Shown: positions 17,622 through 26,100 of the stretch, piece after piece | Numbering within the stretch: the first letter of the stretch is position 1 | How the letters are laid out: each line of letters begins with the position of its first letter | Origin: Saprospiraceae bacterium | GTDB taxonomy: Bacteria > Bacteroidota > Bacteroidia > Chitinophagales > Saprospiraceae | Reading direction: 5' to 3' | Length of the DNA: 64,000 nt | Assembly (NCBI GenBank): GCA_019638385.1 | Contig: JAHBTW010000001.1 | Span: forward strand, 682,001 to 746,000 | Notes under the pieces: model-generated | What the model was told of the DNA's origin: nothing | What the model saw: the letters and a program-made list of their open reading frames with translations, nothing else | Databases searched by the model: none | Translations under genes and position numbers: made by a program

Positions 17622-18212
17622 ATGAATTTCCTCGCTCATTTGTTCCTCGCTCACGATGATGAAGGCCTCATGGTCGGCAATTACATCGGCGATTTTGTGC
17701 CCAACCGCGAATTGGACCGCTATCCGGAAGCGCTGCGCCGGGGCGTATGGTTGCATCGCCGCATTGACAGCTTCACCGACAATCATCCCCGCGTGCGCGA
17801 TTGTCTGCAACTCTTGCGCCCCGCACACAGCAAATACGCCGGCGTAGTGTTTGATGTCTTATCGGATGCATTGCTTTCGCACAACTGGAGCGCTTTTCAT
17901 ACCGAACCGCTGCGCGAATTTACCCGACGCGTATATGCCATTTTGGAGACGCATCTGCCGCAGATGCCCGAAGCACTGGCCCGCCGGACACCGCTAATGA
18001 TAGCCGATGACTGGCTCATGCAATATGCGCAGGAAGAGGGTATCGCCTTCACTTTGAGCCGATTACAATATCGCGCCTCAAAACCGGAGTTTCTGGCAGG
18101 AGGCGTGGAAAGCCTGCGCCGCCACTATTCCGAATTAGACGCCGCATTCATGGACTTTTTCCCCGACCTGATGGCCCGTGTGGCTACCCTTCGAAGTGAA
18201 GCGAAATGGTGA
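17622..18212 (+). CDS. acpH: Acyl carrier protein phosphodiesterase (DUF479)
   Basis: A 196-residue HD-like hydrolase that removes 4'-phosphopantetheine from holo-ACP in characterised members. Signatures are MNFLAHLFLA at the start, GNYIGDFV, GVWLHRRIDSFTDNHP (metal-ligand His and Asp residues) and KYAGVVFDVLSDALLSHNW. The length fits AcpH. Its last 29 bases overlap the 3' end of the converging porT-like gene. Confidence 0.85.
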   Translation: MNFLAHLFLAHDDEGLMVGNYIGDFVPNRELDRYPEALRRGVWLHRRIDSFTDNHPRVRDCLQLLRPAHSKYAGVVFDVLSDALLSHNWSAFHTEPLREFTRRVYAILETHLPQMPEALARRTPLMIADDWLMQYAQEEGIAFTLSRLQYRASKPEFLAGGVESLRRHYSELDAAFMDFFPDLMARVATLRSEAKW

Positions 18213-18930
18213 ACGTGCGGGAGAGCAGTTTTTCCAAAACCGTTGACTCCTGCAAATTTCGATTGTACAACAGGATGTTGCCGATGCCGTGCGAAATTTT
18301 GAGCTCCGGTGAGAAGATGAAATAAGGCAGGTAAAATTGTATGCCGGCGCCGTACTCAAAGGCAAAATCATTGGGGGCTATGCGCACAATGGTCTCCGCC
18401 TGTCGGGCGCGCGAATCGCTGGCCACATCAAACGAGTATTTCATGCCCGCAATGACGAAGAGCCGAAAATCGCGATACGGCGCCGATTTGTAGCGCAGAT
18501 GAAAGGGTGTTTCCACAAACACCGATTCCACGCGGCGCTGGGTGAAGGGCGTGGCGCGGCCGCGGCGGTCGTAGGTGATGTTGCGCTCGGCAAAAGAAAG
18601 GGTGGGTAAAAATCGAAAGTCGAAATGCTCTCCGATTTTGAGGTTGGTAATAATGCCGAGGTTGAAACCCGGCCCCGAGGCAGATTCTATCCGAAGAATA
18701 CTGTCGCTTTGCAGAAACCCGCTGGAGCGAAATGGTTTATAACTCGAATTATTGATCCCCAACGTGATGCCGAAGTAATACGGCTTTTGGTTGAAGTCAA
18801 AATAGTTGTAGTTGCCGCCCCGTGTCGGTTGCGCATCGAGGGAGACAACTGCGGTCAGCATCAAAGCGACGGATAGCGCTACTTGAAAGCCGAATAAATG
18901 GAACAAATGCCCAGAGTAAGTGGTATGCAT
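18184..18930 (-). CDS. porT: PorT-like outer-membrane protein of the type IX secretion system
   Basis: A 248-residue outer-membrane beta-barrel candidate. A signal peptide ends near VVSLDAQPT (about residue 34). The conserved FDFNQKPYYFGITLGIN then begins alternating amphipathic strands to a terminal aromatic-type strand (FTISLHFEG). The position directly after ubiE and the N-terminal motif match PorT, which is needed for T9SS export in Bacteroidota. This identification leans on context as well as sequence. The ATG overlaps the end of ubiE by 52 bases; a TTG eight codons later is an alternative. The 3' end overlaps acpH by 29 bases. Confidence 0.75.
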   Translation of the reverse strand: MHTTYSGHLFHLFGFQVALSVALMLTAVVSLDAQPTRGGNYNYFDFNQKPYYFGITLGINNSSYKPFRSSGFLQSDSILRIESASGPGFNLGIITNLKIGEHFDFRFLPTLSFAERNITYDRRGRATPFTQRRVESVFVETPFHLRYKSAPYRDFRLFVIAGMKYSFDVASDSRARQAETIVRIAPNDFAFEYGAGIQFYLPYFIFSPELKISHGIGNILLYNRNLQESTVLEKLLSRTFTISLHFEG

Positions 18931-19607
18931 CGGTTGGATTTGTAACCTGTTTTTTGCAACACCTCCAAAAATCGCTCGCCGTCCGGGAATGCCTGCACCG
19001 ATTCGTACAGGTAGCGGTAGGCTTTCGGGTCTTTGGAGGTCATCCGGCCCACAACGGGCAGGATGTTGCGAAAATAAAAGTGAAATAATTGTTTGAACGG
19101 AAAAGCGGTGGGCTGTGAAAATTCGAGAATCACAGCTTGTCCGCCCGGTTTGAGCACCCGAAGCATTTCTGCCAATCCGTTCTCCAAATGCTCAAAATTC
19201 CGAACCCCAAAAGCAACGGTAACCGCGTCAAAGGTATTGTCCGGAAAAGGAAGATTCTCCGAGTCGCCTTCCTGTAACTCAATGATCGCGTCTAATCCCT
19301 GCTTGGTTATTTTTTGCCGCCCAATGTCGAGCATCTCGGTGGAGATGTCAATTCCGATGATTTGCTCCGGCGATAAACGATGGGCCGTCATCAGCGCCAC
19401 ATCGGCGGTGCCGGTTGCCACGTCCAAAATATGCCGGGGCTTCCCGTTTTTCAGCAAAGCGATGGCCTTTTTGCGCCAACTGCGATCAATGCCGAGACTG
19501 AGCACCCGGTTGAGCAAATCGTAATAGGGCGCTATCCGGTTGAACATGGCCGATACCTGGCTCTTTTTGCTGCCTTCCTCGCTGTACGGTTTTACCTGAC
19601 TATCCAT
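18879..19607 (-). CDS. ubiE: Demethylmenaquinone methyltransferase
   Basis: A 242-residue SAM methyltransferase carrying out the last step of menaquinone synthesis. Motif I is LDVATGTADVAL (about 61-72). MFNRIAPYYDLLNRVLSLGID and GVRNFEHLENGLAEMLRVLKPGG are UbiE/MenG signatures. The C-terminus CSIYSAFK is also typical. The gene precedes the PorT-like gene with a 52-base overlap, an order often seen in this phylum. No other menaquinone gene is in the window. Confidence 0.93.
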   Translation of the reverse strand: MDSQVKPYSEEGSKKSQVSAMFNRIAPYYDLLNRVLSLGIDRSWRKKAIALLKNGKPRHILDVATGTADVALMTAHRLSPEQIIGIDISTEMLDIGRQKITKQGLDAIIELQEGDSENLPFPDNTFDAVTVAFGVRNFEHLENGLAEMLRVLKPGGQAVILEFSQPTAFPFKQLFHFYFRNILPVVGRMTSKDPKAYRYLYESVQAFPDGERFLEVLQKTGYKSNRCIPLTLGICSIYSAFK

Positions 19608-19678
19608 AATTATGCTAAGACTTGATTGCCCGAAAATCCGGGAGCTAAGAAAGCGGCGAAGCCGGTTTTTTGTTCAAA

Positions 19679-20194
19679 TTACCAATCGGTAAAAGTGCGG
19701 TTGAAGATGTCTTCCATGATTTGCCCCAAAATAACTTCATGCGCCTGCGCCTGTATGGAGGAGAGGTCAACGGAAGTGGGATAGTCGAAAAAGAACTGGA
19801 AATTGCTGCGCCAGTTTTTTTTCTCCTCTTTATGGTCAATGTATTCCACCGCCAACACGATGCGCAAGCGGTTGATGGCAGCCTGCTCGCCGGGTTGAGG
19901 GGCCTCGAAGGTCACTACATAATCCACGACCTTGCCTTTGAACTCAATGTCGGGTGCGGTTTCATCCTGTGTGAGCCGGGAGTCGGTGCGTATTTTTTCC
20001 TTCAACAATTCAGTGGTCTCCTGTGCGAGCGTGGGGGGCGCATTGTCGGCATTGTTGACAAACTGTTCTACATAGTAGGTTTTGTAAATATTGGGGTCAA
20101 TGCTCACACCGCTGAGCGTGTAGCACCCCGAAGACAGCAGCGCCGCCGACAGCAGCAACGCGATTAACCCGTTCATCATAGAATGCCTTCTCAT
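19679..20194 (-). CDS. lptE: LptE-like lipoprotein
   Basis: A 171-residue lipoprotein with lipobox LLSSGCYTLSG (Cys24) and conserved early residues SIDPNIYKTYYVEQFVN. This matches the Bacteroidota LptE group, which plugs the LptD barrel for lipopolysaccharide insertion in the outer membrane. Support comes from position: it overlaps the sigma-54 activator gene by four bases and follows miaB, a conserved order in the phylum. LptD is not in the window. Internal ATGs at codons 6 and 7 are alternatives that still keep the lipobox. Confidence 0.75.
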   Translation of the reverse strand: MRRHSMMNGLIALLLSAALLSSGCYTLSGVSIDPNIYKTYYVEQFVNNADNAPPTLAQETTELLKEKIRTDSRLTQDETAPDIEFKGKVVDYVVTFEAPQPGEQAAINRLRIVLAVEYIDHKEEKKNWRSNFQFFFDYPTSVDLSSIQAQAHEVILGQIMEDIFNRTFTDW

Positions 20195-21501
20195 TGCATG
20201 TCGTATTCTTTGATTTTCCGATAGAGCGTGCGCTCAGATATACCGAGGTCCTGAGCGGCTTCTTTGCGCCTGCCGCCATGCTTGATCAATGCCTTTCGGA
20301 TGAGTTCTTTTTCCATTTCGGCCAATGAGAGGTTCTCCTCTACCATTTCCATGTTGTCAAAATCATCGTGCCGGTGTTTATCCACCAGAATCGGCTTGGC
20401 GGTCTGTGTTGTTATATCGTATTCGGGGTCGTCGTAAGGGACGATGCTCCGACTGCGGTTCTCTGCCGGAAATCCCAGGTCCACCTCCTTCACGGCCATC
20501 GGGTCGGCTACGGCATAGGCGGGGGATTGCAACGCGTGAAGGTGTTTGGTATCGGGCACATTGAGATCGTTGCTGCGGATGAGTTCAAACACTAAGTTTT
20601 TCAAATCATTGAGGTCGCCCTTCATGTCGAACAGGAGTTTGTACAGTATTTCCCGTTCGTGCATATTGGCGCCTTCGCGGCCGTTTTTATCGGGAATCAT
20701 CGGCAAATTCCGGTTCAGGATCATAGGCGCCACCCGCAGTATTTCCTCGGCATCTACCTTTCTGTCTTCTACGAGCACAGACACTTGCTCTGCTATATTC
20801 TTGAGTTCGCGGATGTTGCCGGGCCAGGCGTAGTTTTCGAGCAACAAGCGGGCCTTTTCATCCAATTGAACGGGCTGTATGCGATACTTTTCTGCAAAAT
20901 CGGAAGCGAATTTTCTGAAAAGCATATAAATATCCTCCTGCCGTTCGCGCAGTGCCGGTATCCGGATGGGCACCGTGTTGAGACGATAGAACAGGTCTTC
21001 CCGGAATTTGCCTTTTCGCACCCGCTCTTCCAACGGAACATTGGTAGCCGCAATGATGCGCACATCTGTTTTAAACGTGGTGGAGGAACCCACCCGGATG
21101 AACTCGCCATTTTCCAACACGCGGAGTAGAAACGATTGCGTGTCTAAGGGCATTTCGCCGATTTCATCCAAAAAAATGGTGCCGCCGTCATAAGCCTCAA
21201 AATAGCCTTTTCGCTCGTTGGTAGCGCCGGTAAAAGCGCCTTTTTCATGGCCGAAGAGCTCGGAGTTGATGGTACCTTCCGGTATGGCCCCGCAGTTAAT
21301 CGCGATAAACTTGTTGTGTTTGCGGGCGCTGAGGGAGTGAATGATTCTGGAAAAGACCTCCTTACCCACGCCGCTTTCGCCGGAAAGCAGCACCGTGAGG
21401 TCGGTAGGTGCTACCCGCACGGCCGTGCTCAGCGCCCGGTCGAGCAGTGGCGATTGGCCTATGATGCCGAATCGCTGTTTGATGGATTGGAGGTTGTCCA
21501 T
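20191..21501 (-). CDS. Sigma-54 interaction-domain transcriptional activator without receiver domain
   Basis: A 436-residue bacterial enhancer-binding protein. The AAA+ domain has Walker A GESGVGKE (41-48), the sigma-54 contact loop GAFTGA (88-93) and Walker B LDEIG (111-115), plus FREDLFYRLN and WPGNIRELKN. A linker of roughly 150 residues follows. A Fis-type helix-turn-helix sits at the end (RKEAAQDLGISERTLYRKIKEY). The usual N-terminal receiver is absent, so activity is probably controlled by partner proteins or abundance. Targets cannot be read from the sequence. It lies between miaB (12 bases upstream) and lptE (four-base overlap). Confidence 0.9.
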   Translation of the reverse strand: MDNLQSIKQRFGIIGQSPLLDRALSTAVRVAPTDLTVLLSGESGVGKEVFSRIIHSLSARKHNKFIAINCGAIPEGTINSELFGHEKGAFTGATNERKGYFEAYDGGTIFLDEIGEMPLDTQSFLLRVLENGEFIRVGSSTTFKTDVRIIAATNVPLEERVRKGKFREDLFYRLNTVPIRIPALRERQEDIYMLFRKFASDFAEKYRIQPVQLDEKARLLLENYAWPGNIRELKNIAEQVSVLVEDRKVDAEEILRVAPMILNRNLPMIPDKNGREGANMHEREILYKLLFDMKGDLNDLKNLVFELIRSNDLNVPDTKHLHALQSPAYAVADPMAVKEVDLGFPAENRSRSIVPYDDPEYDITTQTAKPILVDKHRHDDFDNMEMVEENLSLAEMEKELIRKALIKHGGRRKEAAQDLGISERTLYRKIKEYDMQ

Positions 21502-21512
21502 ACGCTGTTGAT

Positions 21513-22994
21513 TTAGGCGACGATTTCCCCGATGAGGGTCGCGCCGGTGACGGTATGGATGCGCACTTGTGCATAGCTGCCGGGCGCGAGGCCGGGCGCT
21601 TTGGGAAACACGACCACTTTGTTCTGTGTATTGCGGCCCTTGAACTCCAGTTCGGAACGCTTGCTATCGCCTTCTATCAGAACCTTAAAGGTTTTGCCGA
21701 TGTCGGCCTGATTGTGGCGCAGAGAGATTTGGTTCTGTAAGCGAATCACCTCGTTGAGGCGGCGTTTTTTCACCTCTTCCGGCACATCGTCGGCATACTT
21801 TTTGGCGGCGGGCGTGCCGGGGCGCTCCGAGTAGGCAAACATGTACGACATGGAGTAGTTGGCCCGCTGCATCATGCTAAGCGTATCCTGGTGTTCTGCT
21901 TCCGTTTCGGTACAAAATCCGGTGATGATATCAGAGGAGATCGCGCAACCGGGCAGGATGCGTTCTATGGCCTCAATGCGCCCCAGATACCATTCCCGAT
22001 CATAAGTGCGGTTCATCAGCCCTAATACACGGCTGTTGCCCGATTGCACGGGCAAGTGTATGTATTTGCAAATATTTTCGTGGCGGGCCATGGTGTGCAA
22101 CACCTCGTCGGTCATGTCTTTGGGATGCGAGGTACTGAAGCGCACGCGCAGGTCGGGATGCACCAAGGCCGTCATTTCCAATAGTTCAGCGAAACTGACC
22201 GTCTTTTCGGTTTCCGGATTAAGCCATTTATAGGAATCCACATTTTGCCCCAGCAGCGTTACCTCGCGGTAGCCCCGTTCAAACAATTCGGTTGCTTCGG
22301 CCACAATGCTAAAGGCATCCCGGCTGCGCTCACGTCCGCGGGTGTAAGGCACTACACAGAAGGAACACATATTATCGCAGCCCCGCATGATGGAGATGAA
22401 GGCGCTTACGCCGTTGCCGTCCAACCGCAGCGGGCTGATGTCGGCATACGTTTCTTCACGGGAGAGAAACACGTTGATGCCTTTCTCGCCTTCTTCGGCG
22501 CCGGCCACCAATGCAGGCAGATCGCGATAGGCATCCGGGCCGACTACGATGTCCACTAATTTTTCTTCTTCCAGAAATTTCTTTTTGAGCCGCTCGGCCA
22601 TGCAGCCGAGTACGCCCACGAGTACGCCGGGGCGCTTGCGTTTCACCTGATCAAATATGCGCAGTCGTTTGCGCACCGTTTCCTCCGCTTTTTCGCGAAT
22701 GGAACAGGTATTGATGAGGATCAGATCGGATTCTTCAAGGATGCGCGTCGGTGCGAAGCCCTCTGCCGCCAAAACGGAAGCTACAATTTCACTATCGCTG
22801 AAATTCATCTGACAGCCGTAACTCTCTATGTAAAAGCGCTTACGCCGTTCGGCGCCGGGCGTTTGTTCTTCCCAAAACAGCGCTTCTCCCTGCCGGGCCT
22901 CGTCTATCTTTTTGTCAATGCCGACCAATGTCGGGTTATCGTCATACAGCATTTGCCGCGTTTTTTTGATACAAAAGCCTCTCTCCAACCTCAT
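21513..22994 (-). CDS. miaB: tRNA-2-methylthio-N6-isopentenyladenosine-37 synthase
   Basis: A 493-residue radical SAM methylthiotransferase modifying A37 of UNN-reading tRNAs. The N-terminal UPF0004 domain binds the auxiliary cluster through Cys in [18 protein letters not shown] and [10 protein letters not shown]. The radical SAM cluster motif is GCDNMCSFC. The TRAM domain closes the protein. The N-terminus before [11 protein letters not shown] is a variable ~50-residue extension; an internal ATG at 22952 is a second candidate start. A TTTG-N20-TATCTTTG promoter lies only 16 bases before 22994, so the leader would be very short if the upstream ATG is used. Confidence 0.94.
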   Translation of the reverse strand: MRLERGFCIKKTRQMLYDDNPTLVGIDKKIDEARQGEALFWEEQTPGAERRKRFYIESYGCQMNFSDSEIVASVLAAEGFAPTRILEESDLILINTCSIREKAEETVRKRLRIFDQVKRKRPGVLVGVLGCMAERLKKKFLEEEKLVDIVVGPDAYRDLPALVAGAEEGEKGINVFLSREETYADISPLRLDGNGVSAFISIMRGCDNMCSFCVVPYTRGRERSRDAFSIVAEATELFERGYREVTLLGQNVDSYKWLNPETEKTVSFAELLEMTALVHPDLRVRFSTSHPKDMTDEVLHTMARHENICKYIHLPVQSGNSRVLGLMNRTYDREWYLGRIEAIERILPGCAISSDIITGFCTETEAEHQDTLSMMQRANYSMSYMFAYSERPGTPAAKKYADDVPEEVKKRRLNEVIRLQNQISLRHNQADIGKTFKVLIEGDSKRSELEFKGRNTQNKVVVFPKAPGLAPGSYAQVRIHTVTGATLIGEIVA

Positions 22995-23010
22995 CGTTCA
23001 AAAGGCCGCG

Positions 23011-23042
23011 CAAAGATAACTTTTTTTGGGAGTTGTGACAAA
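23011..23042 (-). promoter_or_regulatory. Promoter for the miaB - sigma-54 - lptE - ubiE - porT row
   Basis: On the minus strand TTTG (23042-23039) and TATCTTTG (23018-23011) are 20 bases apart, a full match to the Bacteroidota housekeeping promoter. It is the only promoter I see ahead of miaB, and the genes that follow are tightly packed to porT. Confidence 0.6.
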
Positions 23043-23095
23043 TTGGCAGGCTTTCAAAACTTTACGTCTCTGATCTTTACAAACAAAAAATATAT

Positions 23096-23156
23096 CTCGC
23101 AAAGCCGCAAAGCCGCAAAGACAAAACAAAACTTCGCGTCTTAGCGCCTTTGCGAG
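23096..23156. repeat. Imperfect palindromic intergenic repeat, CTCGCAAAG family, copy 1
   Basis: The left arm CTCGCAAAGCCGCAAAG plus one more CCGCAAAG unit faces a right arm ending GCGCCTTTGCGAG. Arms are about 25 bases with a few mismatches and an 11-base spacer. A 24-base segment (23089-23112) recurs exactly, inverted, at 35034-35057. It lies between the miaB promoter and the alpha-2-macroglobulin stop. Confidence 0.7.
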
Positions 23157-23164
23157 AAAAAAAT

Positions 23165-26100
23165 TTACCGCCCCTCCCCTACTTTCACCTTCACGCCCTG
23201 CGAATGGCTGGTAAACTCCGGCGCGTACATGCACTGTATGGTGGTGATACCGTTGGAAAAATCGCCGTTGTGCGCTACGCGCAGCGGGTATTCAAAAACA
23301 TAGGTGCCTTTCGGCAGATAGTCCATGAAGAAGTTCGTAGCGGCGTCGCCGGTGCTTTCGTAATAACCCAGGCCGCCCTGCCATTTGTAGGTGCTGAGCA
23401 CATTAATCGGTTCGAAGCCGCTCGCGCGCATGTCCTTCAGATGGACGTACTCCATGTCGCGGTCCACGCGCAATTCCACCCGCACAATCAGTTTATCGCC
23501 GGGGCGCAGTGCGCGATTGTTTTCCAGCGTGCGCAGCACCGGACCGGTATCGGAGGCTTCTTCGCGGAAGAGTTGCTTCTTAATCGTCAGCGGCGTGGCC
23601 TCGAAGGTTTTGATCTTGTCCAAATCTTCAAAATACTGCCAGTAGGCACTGCCCCAAGCTACCACTTTATTGGGGTTTTTCACCTTAATGGAGGCCAGGC
23701 CGGCATTGACTTCTTTGCCTTCCCAGGAAGTTTTGAAATAGCCGCTACCGGCCTGTGCGTCTGCTTGCGCGGTAGTGATGCGGTCTGCATACATTCGCTG
23801 AGTATTTTTATCAAAACTCACCTGCACGGGCTTGTCTGATTCTACTAACCAGTTCTCCCCGAAACCGAGCAGCGCATACACGGCGGAGGCAGTGGCTTTG
23901 GTGGTTTTCCAGTTGGTGGTTTGTTTGTTCTTCAGCAGCCACAGTTTGAGTTCTTCCACCGATTTTTCGTCTTTGGCTGCTTCCGAAAACACTTCTATCA
24001 TCAGTGCATGCGTCTCTATCGGCATTTGATACCAGAAATAGCCGCGGTCGTATTTCCAATACATCCCCAGCTCCTCGGAACGCAGGGCGCGCTCGCGCAG
24101 GGAGTTCACGATGGAGCGCGTAGCGGTTGCATTGCCGGAGCGGTGCAGCGCCATGGCCAGCATGCCTTCCTGATAGATTCCTTTTTGCAGCCAGTATTTC
24201 ACAGCTTGTTCGGTGTAGTAATTCCTCGCCTTTTCGGCGCGTTTTTCGATGGCCAGTTCCGGAAAGAAACTGCGTGCATAGAGGTAGTGAATGACAAGGT
24301 GCGAGAGGTGATCGTCTTCCAGCTTGGCCTTGCCTTCTTTCACCCGCTTTTCCAACTCCTCATACTCGCGTGCGATGCGCTCGTCAATGTGGCGCACTGC
24401 TTTGGCGGCTACCTCCGTCGCTTTGGCATTGTTTTCGGCGCTGAGGGCCTTGAGTTGGCGCAAGTGGCCGAAGCCCTCTACAATATACTGCGTCATGTAC
24501 CAGTTTTCCTGCCCGCCGTTGAACCAGGCAAAACCGCCGCTCGGCATTTGCCGCTGCGCTATTTTGTCAATGGCTTCCTGCTGCTCTTTGGCCATGCGGT
24601 GCAGATCAAACAGCAGTGCAATGTTTTGCCGCTGCTCCGATTCCTTTTGCGCCGCCAGTACCCAGGGGGTTTCCTGCAACAAAGCGTATTTCAACTCCTC
24701 ATTTTTCATCAGGTTGCTTTGCAGGGCATCGGTACCTTTCCAGCCGTCAAACACTTTTTTGATATTGGGATGGCTGTTCGTCACCGCCGACGCTAAGGTA
24801 TTGGCATAGAACCGGTTGAAGACCTGCTCAATACATTCGTAAGGGTACTCCATAAGGTACGGCAGGGCCTGCACAGCGTACCAGGCCGGATTGGAGGTGA
24901 ATTCCAGTGTGAGTTTGTGGTGCTCCAAAGTGGGCGATTTGGCGTCGCGCAAGTTCGCCAGCGTGAAGGTTTGCGTTTTGCCGCCGCGCACCGACATAGG
25001 CAGGGTTTCGGTTACCAACATGCGGTTGGTCAGCACCGGGATGGAGCTTTCTTCTCCGTCGCTGAAAGCGCCCGCCTGCGCGGTGACGCGATGCGTAAGC
25101 GCCATGACCTGACCGTACGGAATGCGGAGCGTCCAGGTTAAGGGCGCCGACTGACCGGCCGGAGCGGAGAGGGACACCTGATTATTCGTATTGCCGAGCA
25201 GCGCATCCACCGGCTGCATAGTCACAGCGTCAAAAAGTTCTAACCGGGCCGTTCCGGCCAGGGTTTTATCGGTGAGGTTGCTCACCTTGGCGGTAAATTC
25301 AATCACGTCGCCCTCGCGCACAAAACGCGGCGCATTGGGCAGTACCATAAGGTCTTTTTGCGTCACCACTTCCCGGCTGAAAGTAGCCGTTTTCAAATCG
25401 GTGGTGAGCGCCATACCGAGGAATTTCCAGCGGGTGAGCGCCTCATTCATGGTGAATTTTATAATAACATTGCCCTCCGCATCGGTCATCAGATCGGGCA
25501 GGAAAAAGACCGTTTCTTTCAGATTGGTGCGAACGCCGGGCGGTGGAGGAGCGGGTTTTTCTTCTGTCCGTTTTTGCTCTGTGGCAACGGAATCTTCCGC
25601 CTGTTTGGCTGCTCTATCACCGGGAAGAGCGCCATCGGCATCCATTATGACAGACATCGGTGCAGGGGCCATTTCCATCATTTCAACATTGCGCGACATC
25701 AATCTTTTGCCGTAATAGCCATAGCGCAAATCCATACCGATGAGGCTGCGGTAAACGCGCATTTTTTCCATGACGGGGTATTTGTTCCAACCCACATCCT
25801 GCATGCGCGCAGAAGTACTGGAAAACAAGCCGGCCGACCAGCGATTGCGCGAACCGGCGTACGTCGGAAACAGCGACAGTCCCCAATTGTTGGAGGCAAA
25901 CTGGTCGAGCGAAACGTCGTACATCGCGGCCAGCATTTCAGCGGCTACGCGCTCGCCGTTCGGGCCGCTTATCTTGATGCGCCATTCTTCCTGCTGCCCC
26001 GGCAGGAGCTTGTCGCGGAAGGTGGCGTACTCTACTTTCAGTTCTTTGTTATTCCAGGGCACATTGACAAAGTGCTGCTGCGAAAAAACGCGATTGAAGC

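Noticed and set aside
20191..21501. Sigma-54 protein as a two-component response regulator
   Set aside because: No receiver domain: the protein starts directly with the AAA+ fold, and no histidine kinase is adjacent.
23089..23156. The CTCGCAAAG palindrome as the terminal repeat of an insertion sequence
   Set aside because: No transposase frame and no matching second end at IS distance; the copies are single palindromes between ordinary genes.
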